Assembly: GCA_035292525.1 (NCBI GenBank)
Contig: DATDPZ010000251.1
Location: forward strand, 1 to 6,886
Length of the DNA: 6,886 nucleotides
Direction: 5' to 3'
DNA from: VBAS01 sp035292525
GTDB lineage: Bacteria > Bacteroidota > Bacteroidia > Chitinophagales > Chitinophagaceae
The stretch's first letter is position 1. Every line of letters begins with the position of its first letter. The position numbers were made by a program, and so were the translations under genes. Under the pieces are notes generated by a model that did not search any database, had not been told where the DNA came from, and saw only the letters and a program-made list of their open reading frames with translations. Positions 1 through 5,035 of the stretch are shown here, one piece after another.

Positions 1-366
1 CCCACCCACCCACATAGGTGTGTAAGCGTATGCAAGCAGTTGAATAGACCGGCCCATATTTTTCTCTGATCCAAAACTTGGGGCAAATGCATCAATAATC
101 AGGGCACAAAGAAAAACACTTCCAATACCCATAACAAGTATCGAAATGGCATGGTAGATACCCCAATCAATACCGGCCACACGAAAGCCAAGAATTCTGA
201 AACCAATAATACCGTAACCAATAAATGCGGCAACTGCGGCTGCGCCGGCAAGAGGAAGTACATAACCGGTAATGATGCCGGTAGTGTTTGGTTGTTCTCC
301 GCTTATTACATTCCATTCTTTATCTGGAGTAATAAGAATGTTTTTAGCTCTTTCAATAAAATTCAT
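1..366 (-). CDS. Yip1-family integral membrane protein, N-terminal part (cut by window edge)
   Basis: The minus strand is open from an ATG at 364-366 to base 1 without a stop, giving 122 residues; the C-terminus lies outside the window. The start reads MNFIERAKNILITPDKEW, the usual opening of bacterial Yip1-domain proteins (amphipathic N-terminus with a 'P..EW' signature), followed by hydrophobic segments at about residues 31-56 and 70-95 and the start of a third at about 108-122 (LLAYAYTPMWVGG, typical of the family). Bacterial Yip1 proteins are inner-membrane proteins of poorly known role; the domain is related to eukaryotic Yip1 trafficking factors, and no specific function can be inferred here. 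A plausible promoter lies about 20 bases upstream. A 74-codon open frame on the plus strand at 151-375 is antisense to this gene and is not real. Family call is fairly sure; function unknown. Confidence 0.82.
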   Translation of the reverse strand, partial: MNFIERAKNILITPDKEWNVISGEQPNTTGIITGYVLPLAGAAAVAAFIGYGIIGFRILGFRVAGIDWGIYHAISILVMGIGSVFLCALIIDAFAPSFGSEKNMGRSIQLLAYAYTPMWVGG

Positions 367-386
367 AATAGTTGATTTTGGTTAAC

Positions 387-415
387 TAAATGTAGTGATT
401 TCATTAAAAAACAAA
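387..415 (-). promoter_or_regulatory. Candidate Bacteroidota sigma-ABfr-type promoter for the Yip1 gene
   Basis: On the minus strand TTTG (412-415) is followed after 17 bases by TACATTTA (387-394), one base off the Bacteroidota -7 consensus TAnnTTTG. The spacing is at the short end of the range known for this phylum (TTG-N17-23-TAnnTTTG). The -7 element ends about 20 bases before the ATG at 366, leaving a short A/T-rich leader without a Shine-Dalgarno sequence, as is usual in the phylum. The last -7 base is A instead of G, so this is a moderate-quality match. Confidence 0.45.
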
Positions 416-611
416 TAATAAAGTAATTAACAGGAAAAAAAGGTGATGTGCAGAAGCAAAAAAAACCCACAGTTTTAAAGGAAGTGATTAAGCAAATCCA
501 TGTATTGACAGGTCAACAGTTGCTGAACTTTCATCCAACGGACATCAGATTACACCAATTTTCCTGTTCTGCGGGCTTAGTTATGGCATTTAGAAGAGCT
601 CGGTTTCAAAT

Positions 612-743
612 TGTCCAATAAGAGAGGCAGTGGGTGTTTAATAAAATTTTAATACATACGAAAAAGAGCATCGATAGGGAACGGATCAGGTTTAGTCAAC
701 CAGGTATTGAATTCTATTAAGCCCACTACCACTTATTGGAACA
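612..743. repeat. Long imperfect inverted repeat (hairpin or MITE-like element)
   Basis: The left arm at 615-655 matches the reverse complement of the right arm at 704-739 in consecutive blocks: CCAATAAG (615-622 with 732-739), AGTGGG (629-634 with 722-727), TTAATA (638-643 with 715-720), AATT (645-648 with 710-713) and AATAC (651-655 with 704-708). Small internal loops separate the blocks, and a further TGT match lies outside CCAATAAG with one bulged base. That is about 29 paired positions per arm. The 48-base centre contains a smaller hairpin, GGTT (689-692) with AACC (698-701). The element lies 22 bases past the lipoprotein stop and would be transcribed by read-through from that gene. No T-run follows either arm and no target-site duplication is evident. 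It could be a non-autonomous mobile repeat, a stabilising 3' RNA structure or a non-coding RNA; the sequence does not decide. Confidence 0.6.
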
Positions 744-764
744 GCGTTTAAATATTTTTTTAAG

Positions 765-1160
765 TTATTTGAAAATAATTTTTCCGGATTCACTCATTTC
801 ATCACCTACAAAAACCTGGTACACGTAAAGCCCCTTTTCCAACCCGGTGATTTTTTTATGATCATTTTCTTCCATTTTAAAATGGCGGATCAGGGTGCCT
901 TCCAGGTCAAATAGAAAAAAATCTAACAGATCTTTTTCTATGTTTCTTACATGCATTAATCTTTTTACCAGGTCCGGGTAAACTTTTACCGTTCTGTCTT
1001 TTCTGGTAAATTTTGCGTTATGACTATTGTTTGCAGCCGGTATATTTTCAACTACCGTACAGGAAATGAACGTACTTACTGAGATGAACAGTAAAAACAA
1101 CAGCAAGTTTTGTTTGATTTTCTTCAGGGTTAAATTTGTTTTCATATAGGTTCGGATCAT
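765..1160 (-). CDS. Small putative lipoprotein consisting mostly of a T9SS type-A-like C-terminal sorting domain
   Basis: The product has 131 residues. A basic N-terminus is followed by a hydrophobic core at about 18-30 and then FISC with Cys34, a weak lipobox (Phe is unusual at -3) that suggests signal peptidase II processing. A short linker (35-55) leads to residues 57-131, which follow the T9SS type-A sorting-domain pattern: VKVYPDLVKRLMHV (the 'vyPNP..d.l.i' strand), FFLFDLEGTLIRHF (the 'lyd..G.lv' strand), ITGLEKGLYVYQV (the 'L..G.Y.v.v' strand) and a terminal GKIIFK. Such domains normally direct cargo through the T9SS, but there is hardly any cargo here. Met6 (ATG at 1143-1145) is an alternative start; neither ATG has a Shine-Dalgarno sequence. 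The gene begins 10 bases after the stop of the PorG-like barrel gene, so the two are probably one transcript. The specific function is unknown; the domain could instead be a free-standing beta-sandwich of the same fold. Confidence 0.72.
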   Translation of the reverse strand: MIRTYMKTNLTLKKIKQNLLLFLLFISVSTFISCTVVENIPAANNSHNAKFTRKDRTVKVYPDLVKRLMHVRNIEKDLLDFFLFDLEGTLIRHFKMEENDHKKITGLEKGLYVYQVFVGDEMSESGKIIFK

Positions 1161-1170
1161 GATTAAACTA

Positions 1171-2151
1171 TTAATAAAACACCGGGCATTTCAATTGCCT
1201 CCTTGCTCTTGCCGATGGAGAATTGTTCCCGTTTATTCTCCATCCCATGCGAATGGTTGTGGAGAAATAGGAATCCATTTCTTTCGGATCACCTCTTTGT
1301 CTGCCGGTGGTGGGCCTTGAAATATTTCTGAATGGCTCTCTGTTATAAAGCTGAGTGGCAATCGGCACATTTGAAGCATCCAGGTATTTTTGAAAATAGA
1401 TCGGGTCAATATATTTTGTGCTTACATCATCAATATAATCAGTAAATGTTTTTCGGTGCAATACTTCCATCCCGATATAAACATTCTCTTTAAAATAATA
1501 TTTGAAACCTCCTCCCATCGGGATCTCTAATTGTGTAAGTTCATATTCCTTTCTGTCCGGGTACTCTGTCATTCCCTGACCTTCCAGACGCAACGGTTTC
1601 AATTCGACCAGTTTTTTTGAATTCTCATCATTCGGATCCGGGTAATAATATCCTTTCGGGTTAAAATGAAAAGCACCCACTCCCACTACGCCATAAGGCC
1701 TGATCTTACCCTGGAGTCCATCATATTTTTCAAGCATCACTGTTGGATAAATTTCAACACCAAAATAGGCTTCTATAATTTCAGATTGAAAATATTGGTT
1801 TCTTCTCCATCTTGAATATTCCCGTCCACCTGTCAGCTTCACCTGGTCATCACTTCCTTCCAGGTGCGATTTATTTATACCAATTCGTAATCCAAACCAT
1901 TCTGCAGGGTACACATTGAGATAAACGCCTTTTGCAAGTTTAGTTAAGGGGAGATCAAGGTCTTTCAGGAAAGTTTTGCCCGTGCCGCTACCACCACCCA
2001 GGTCGCCCAGAAAAAATGATGGACCAATGCCTACTCCTAATTCATACTTACCATTTTTAAAGGATATGGATTGTGAAAAGCATGAATAAGAAAAAAGAAA
2101 GAACAATAAAATAAATGCCCTTCGAAGGCCAATGGGTACAATTGCTCTCAT
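1171..2151 (-). CDS. PorG-like / DUF6089 outer-membrane beta-barrel protein
   Basis: The product has 326 residues. A signal peptide with basic start and hydrophobic core (about 11-22) probably ends at CFSQ27. The mature start YELGVGIGPSFFLGDLGG (36-53) is the family hallmark of DUF6089, the family that includes the T9SS outer-membrane protein PorG. Alternating strands continue through VYLNVYPAEWFGLRIGI (76-92), IEAYFGVEIYP (126-136), RPYGVVGVGAFHFNPK (151-166), LTQLEIPMGGGFKYYF (205-220), VYIGMEVLHRKTFTDYIDDVST (224-245) and FSTTIRMGWRI (296-306). The C-terminus is basic and ends near a Cys (ARRQLKCPVFY), recalling related Bacteroidota proteins. PorG is an outer-membrane component associated with the PorK/PorN ring of the T9SS, but genomes carry several DUF6089 paralogues, so this need not be the secretion component. 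The neighbouring sorting-domain lipoprotein supports a T9SS or cell-envelope role. The start is the only good ATG before the signal peptide. Confidence 0.82.
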   Translation of the reverse strand: MRAIVPIGLRRAFILLFFLFSYSCFSQSISFKNGKYELGVGIGPSFFLGDLGGGSGTGKTFLKDLDLPLTKLAKGVYLNVYPAEWFGLRIGINKSHLEGSDDQVKLTGGREYSRWRRNQYFQSEIIEAYFGVEIYPTVMLEKYDGLQGKIRPYGVVGVGAFHFNPKGYYYPDPNDENSKKLVELKPLRLEGQGMTEYPDRKEYELTQLEIPMGGGFKYYFKENVYIGMEVLHRKTFTDYIDDVSTKYIDPIYFQKYLDASNVPIATQLYNREPFRNISRPTTGRQRGDPKEMDSYFSTTIRMGWRINGNNSPSARARRQLKCPVFY

Positions 2152-2170
2152 AGATACCAGGTTTGGTTTT

Positions 2171-2193
2171 CAACCGCAAAAAATTCACGGTTG
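2171..2193. repeat. Short inverted repeat in the leader of the PorG-like gene
   Basis: CAACCG (2171-2176) and CGGTTG (2188-2193) are perfect inverted copies around an 11-base A/T-rich loop, 20 bases upstream of the PorG-like ATG. This could be an operator or an mRNA leader hairpin. No T-run follows on the minus strand, so it does not look like a terminator for the upstream elaA gene. A six-base repeat can arise by chance. The rest of the 149-base gap (2152-2300) shows no clear TAnnTTTG promoter. Confidence 0.3.
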
Positions 2194-2300
2194 GGATATT
2201 GGTTACTGGTGACTAAATAGAAATTTTATCTCTACCCATCTATGACGAATACGGTGAGGTTTTATTGTAAAAGCAGATGATGTTTAACTACTTGGTGATT

Positions 2301-2750
2301 TTACCTGGAAAATTTTCTTGTCATCTTAATGTGTTCAAGGCCATCTTCAAGATACTTGTCACCACAGGTTTTGAAACCAAAAGATTCATAAAATTTTTTA
2401 AGATATAATTGGGCACTAAGTGTAATATTTACATTTCCATAAAGGTTAAAACATTCCTCAATTGACCTGTGCATTAATTCTTTTCCCACTCCGGTTTTTC
2501 TTACCGAAGTAGCTGTAACAACCCGGCCGATGGAAGGATCGTCATAGACCAGGCCCGGCGGCAATATACGGGCATATCCTACTAATTTTTTATTGGCAAA
2601 ACCCATCAGGTGAACGGCTGGCTGATCTCTGTCATCAAGGTCGGGGTAAATACAATTTTGTTCAATGGAAAACACTTCATTGCGTAATTGGAGAATAGCA
2701 TAAAGCTCATGTACGGTCAGTTCTTCAAATTTTTTCAATATCCAGGTCAT
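2301..2750 (-). CDS. elaA: ElaA-type GNAT N-acetyltransferase
   Basis: The product has 149 residues, the full length of the ElaA family (COG2153). It carries the family signatures in order: LYAILQLRNEVFSIEQNC (16-33), YPDLDDRDQ (35-43), GYARILPPG (58-66), SIGRVV (73-78), the GNAT acetyl-CoA pyrophosphate-binding motif R84-x-x-G87-x-G89, the SAQLYLKKFYESFGF stretch (112-126) and YLEDGLEHIKM (133-143). These match E. coli ElaA closely as I recall it. GNAT enzymes move an acetyl group from acetyl-CoA to an amine; the substrate of ElaA is not established. It is cytoplasmic (no signal peptide or membrane segment). The gene stands alone: the next minus-strand gene starts 149 bases downstream, and upstream it is divergent from the PhyH-family gene. 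No Shine-Dalgarno sequence precedes the ATG. Confidence 0.9.
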   Translation of the reverse strand: MTWILKKFEELTVHELYAILQLRNEVFSIEQNCIYPDLDDRDQPAVHLMGFANKKLVGYARILPPGLVYDDPSIGRVVTATSVRKTGVGKELMHRSIEECFNLYGNVNITLSAQLYLKKFYESFGFKTCGDKYLEDGLEHIKMTRKFSR

Positions 2751-2854
2751 AGGGGTAATAAATTATATTTTTTGTGAAGTTTTAACCGGCACTAAAAATA
2801 TGTTTTAAAAATAAAACAGGTTTTAAAAACTGTAATTTTAATAAAAACTGGTGT
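2751..2854. promoter_or_regulatory. Divergent promoter region between elaA and the PhyH-family gene
   Basis: This 104-base, strongly A/T-rich gap separates two divergent starts and must hold both promoters. No full TTG/TAnnTTTG pair is convincing. On the plus strand TTTG (2771-2774) and TATGTTTT (2799-2806) are the nearest match, but their 24-base spacing is slightly too long. GTTTTAAAAA occurs twice as a direct repeat (2802-2811 and 2820-2829), 18 bases apart. Confidence 0.5.
2816..2833. promoter_or_regulatory. Imperfect palindrome, possible operator
   Basis: ACAGGTTTTAAAAACTGT is an 18-base palindrome in which 16 of 18 positions are symmetric (ACAG/CTGT ends around TTTTAAAA). It ends 21 bases before the ATG of the PhyH-family gene, in the divergent region, which is where a dimeric repressor could act. 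In such A/T-rich sequence the central part is likely by chance; the ACAG/CTGT ends are the informative part. No regulator gene lies nearby to support it. Confidence 0.22.
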
Positions 2855-3754
2855 ATGAATAAAAATGATTTTAGCCAGGTACATGCACTGATCACCGATC
2901 TGTTTCAATGGCCGGTTTCTGTTGATGAATGGGAGGCATACAGATTAAGTGATAAGCAAATTTCATTCTTCAATGAAAACGGGTTTTTGGCTGGGATAAA
3001 AATGCTTGAGGAAAGTCAGATAGAACAATTAAAAGCAGAACTTACCCGGATTGCCGATACCCATCATCCGGGTCATCATCTGTATTATGAGTTTCATAGT
3101 AATGAATCAACTAACCCTGACACTATTCTTTTTCATGCACTGGGTGCCTGGCGTATTGGAAAAAGTTTTCATGATGTTCTCTGGAATCCCAGGTTTCTGG
3201 TGGCAGCCAGCCAACTGTTAGGAGATAAACCGGTGCGTTTCTGGCATGACCAGCTTTTTGCAAAGCCGCCCAAAAAAGGTGGAGTAGTAGCCTGGCACCA
3301 GGATTATTCTTACTGGACAAGAACGAAACCCATTGCTCACCTGAGTTGCTGGTGCGGATTGGATGATGCTACCAGTGAAAACGGATGTCTTCAATATATT
3401 GCCGGAAGCCATAAATGGGGCCTTTTACCAAAACCTGTAATAGCCGGAGAGCTCCGTGGTATTACAGATTTTTTGAATGATGAACAGAAAAAGCAATTTG
3501 AAAATCCTCATTTTGCTGAAGTGAAAGCTGGCGAAGCAATCTTTCATCATGCACTCACTTTACATGGTTCTGGAGAAAATAAAAGTGAGAAACCCAGGCG
3601 GGCTTTTGTGATAAATGCTTTTGCTGATGGCGTGATTTCTGATTCAGATGAACCTTTGCTGGATGGAGTACCGGTAATTCCGAAAGGAAAGAAGATGGAC
3701 GGACAGTTTTTTCCATTATTGTTTTCCCCGGGGGTATCAAAAATTAAAAACTAA
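2855..3754 (+). CDS. Phytanoyl-CoA dioxygenase (PhyH) family Fe(II)/2-oxoglutarate oxygenase
   Basis: The product has 299 residues. Family landmarks in order: 'L(S)xxQixFFxENGFL' at 31-45, the common PhyH opening; RFWHDQLFAKPP (128-139); the iron-binding HxD motif in WHQDYSYW (H148, D150); ENGCLQYIAGSHKWG (175-189), the strand with the 'GS H' signature; the distal iron ligand in LTLHGSGEN (H237); and the 2-oxoglutarate-binding Arg in KPRRAFVINAF (R248, or adjacent R249). All catalytic residues are present, so an active oxygenase is expected that couples decarboxylation of 2-oxoglutarate to hydroxylation of a substrate. The substrate cannot be read from the sequence: the family spans fatty acyl-CoA, ectoine and many secondary-metabolite oxygenases, and no pathway genes adjoin it. 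It is cytoplasmic, with no signal peptide. It is the only plus-strand gene in the window, and its TAA shares bases with the rarA stop. Confidence 0.88.
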   Translation: MNKNDFSQVHALITDLFQWPVSVDEWEAYRLSDKQISFFNENGFLAGIKMLEESQIEQLKAELTRIADTHHPGHHLYYEFHSNESTNPDTILFHALGAWRIGKSFHDVLWNPRFLVAASQLLGDKPVRFWHDQLFAKPPKKGGVVAWHQDYSYWTRTKPIAHLSCWCGLDDATSENGCLQYIAGSHKWGLLPKPVIAGELRGITDFLNDEQKKQFENPHFAEVKAGEAIFHHALTLHGSGENKSEKPRRAFVINAFADGVISDSDEPLLDGVPVIPKGKKMDGQFFPLLFSPGVSKIKN

Positions 3755-5010
3755 TATCCATATTTATCTTTCCATAGACTTTTCAGGAATTTTCTGAGTT
3801 CTTCTTCCCTTGCATTTTTTCCCGGTTCATAGAATTTTGTACCTGCTATTTCATCCGGTAGGTATTCCTGGGGAGAAAAATTTTTTTCATAATTATGGGA
3901 GTACTCATATCCTTTTCCATAGCCCATATTTTTCATAAGCCTGGTGGGTGAGTTACGAATGGGAAGAGGAACGGGGAGATCACCCTTTTGTTTTACAACA
4001 GAAAGTGCTGCTCCAATTGCAGCAACTGCTGCATTACTCTTGGGAGACGCGGCCAGGTAAGTGGCACATTGCGATAAAATAATATTGGCTTCCGGGTATC
4101 CGATTTTATTTACTGCTTCAAAAGCTGCATTTGCCAATACCAGTGCCGTAGGGTTTGCATTCCCGATATCTTCACTGGCAAGTATCACCAGCCGCCGCGC
4201 AATAAATTTTACATCTTCACCTCCTTCAATCATCCTGGCCAGCCAATATACAGCCGCATTGGGGTCACTGCCGCGTATGGATTTTATAAAAGCAGAAATG
4301 ATGTCATAATGTTGTTCCCCTTTTTTATCATAAAGAGCAATGCGTTGTTGAGCTATTTCAATGAGCTTTTCATCAGTTAATTCTTCTCCTTCGTTCATCA
4401 CTTCTGCACAGAGTTCCAGCAGGTTTAAAAGTTTTCTGGCATCACCACCGGAGATGGTAAATAATGCTTCATATTCTTTAATGAAGATGTTTTTCTTTTT
4501 TAGCCAATCGTCTTTTTTTAAAGCCAGTTGGATAAGCTGGTGAAAATGTGATTTATCAAGGGGTTTTAAAACATATACCTGGCATCGGCTGAGCAAAGCA
4601 GCATTCACTTCAAAAGATGGATTTTCTGTAGTAGCGCCGATCAGTGTGATGATTCCTTTTTCCACAGCACCCAGCAATGCATCTTGCTGCCCTTTATTGA
4701 ACCGGTGAATTTCATCAATAAATAAAATGGATCCGGGTTTAGTTTTTGCTGTTTCAATTACTTCCCGTACCTCTTTTACACCGGAACTGATAGCACTGAG
4801 CTGAAAGAACGGTAGCTGTAAAGTATGGGCAATGATATGAGCAATAGTTGTTTTGCCTGTTCCCGGCGAACCCCAAAGAATCATGGACGGAACTTTACCA
4901 TTTTCAATAGCTGTGCGCAAGATGCTTCCATTGCCGGTAAGGTGTTCCTGTCCAAATAATTCATCCAAAGAAGAAGGACGTATTCTTTCTGCAAGTGGAG
5001 ATTGATTCAT
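3751..5010 (-). CDS. rarA: Replication-associated recombination protein A (RarA/MgsA AAA+ ATPase)
   Basis: The product has 419 residues, close to the usual 420-450. It opens with the family signature PLAERIRPSSLDELFGQEHL (5-24). The AAA+ core follows: Walker A GSPGTGKT (47-54), Walker B ILFIDE (95-100) running into IHRFNKGQQDALL, sensor 1 in GATTENPSF (125-133), the arginine finger in LLSRC (R142) and sensor 2 in GGDARKLLNLLE (R192). The C-terminal tetramerisation region starts with ISAFIKSIRGSDPNAAVYWLARMI and continues with RRLVILASEDIGNANP. RarA acts at stalled replication forks and gaps with single-stranded-DNA-binding protein and clamp-loader-like activity. The start lies 25 bases past the aspS stop, with an A-run instead of a Shine-Dalgarno sequence, so co-transcription with aspS is likely. 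The gene is intact with all motifs present. Confidence 0.97.
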   Translation of the reverse strand: MNQSPLAERIRPSSLDELFGQEHLTGNGSILRTAIENGKVPSMILWGSPGTGKTTIAHIIAHTLQLPFFQLSAISSGVKEVREVIETAKTKPGSILFIDEIHRFNKGQQDALLGAVEKGIITLIGATTENPSFEVNAALLSRCQVYVLKPLDKSHFHQLIQLALKKDDWLKKKNIFIKEYEALFTISGGDARKLLNLLELCAEVMNEGEELTDEKLIEIAQQRIALYDKKGEQHYDIISAFIKSIRGSDPNAAVYWLARMIEGGEDVKFIARRLVILASEDIGNANPTALVLANAAFEAVNKIGYPEANIILSQCATYLAASPKSNAAVAAIGAALSVVKQKGDLPVPLPIRNSPTRLMKNMGYGKGYEYSHNYEKNFSPQEYLPDEIAGTKFYEPGKNAREEELRKFLKSLWKDKYGY

Positions 5011-5035
5011 TTTTTTAAAGTAACAAAAAGTCCGA

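Larger units (their letters stand above)
367..764. other. Gene-free intergenic stretch
   Basis: About 400 bases lie between the start of the Yip1 gene and the stop of the small lipoprotein gene, both on the minus strand. I find no convincing gene on either strand. The longest plus-strand frame that could be used (GTG at 448 to TAA at 621, 57 codons) matches nothing I recognise. The stretch holds the candidate Yip1 promoter (387-415) and a long inverted repeat (about 612-743). No hairpin-plus-T-run terminator is visible downstream of the lipoprotein stop; 750-762 is merely A/T-rich. Confidence 0.6.

Noticed and set aside
151..375. Plus-strand open frame of 74 codons
   Set aside because: It is antisense to the convincing Yip1 membrane gene, has no recognisable domain, and its composition follows the reverse of membrane codons.
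574..620. tRNA-like stretch with GGTTTCAAAT resembling a T-arm
   Set aside because: No acceptor or anticodon stems can be paired around it.
448..621. Possible 57-codon plus-strand gene starting with GTG
   Set aside because: No ATG near the start, no recognisable family, and its end runs into the inverted repeat; the A-run before it is not a reliable ribosome site in this phylum.
575..652. Peptide-like plus-strand readings (for example LWHLEELGFKLSNKRGSG) suggesting a decayed HicA-like or other gene
   Set aside because: The reading is about 25 codons long, interrupted by stops on both sides, and overlaps the inverted repeat; similarity to HicA is superficial.
720..764. Terminator for the lipoprotein gene
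   Set aside because: There is an A/T-rich run but no G/C hairpin directly followed by a T-run on the minus strand.
3727..3735. CCCCGGGGG near the PhyH/rarA junction as a terminator
   Set aside because: The palindrome has no loop, lies inside the PhyH coding end, and is not followed by a T-run on either strand.
3123..3740. Minus-strand open frames inside the PhyH-family gene
   Set aside because: They are shadows of a gene with complete catalytic motifs and show no domain of their own.
4061..4543. Plus-strand open frames inside rarA
   Set aside because: Low-complexity Ser/Phe-rich shadows antisense to an intact rarA.
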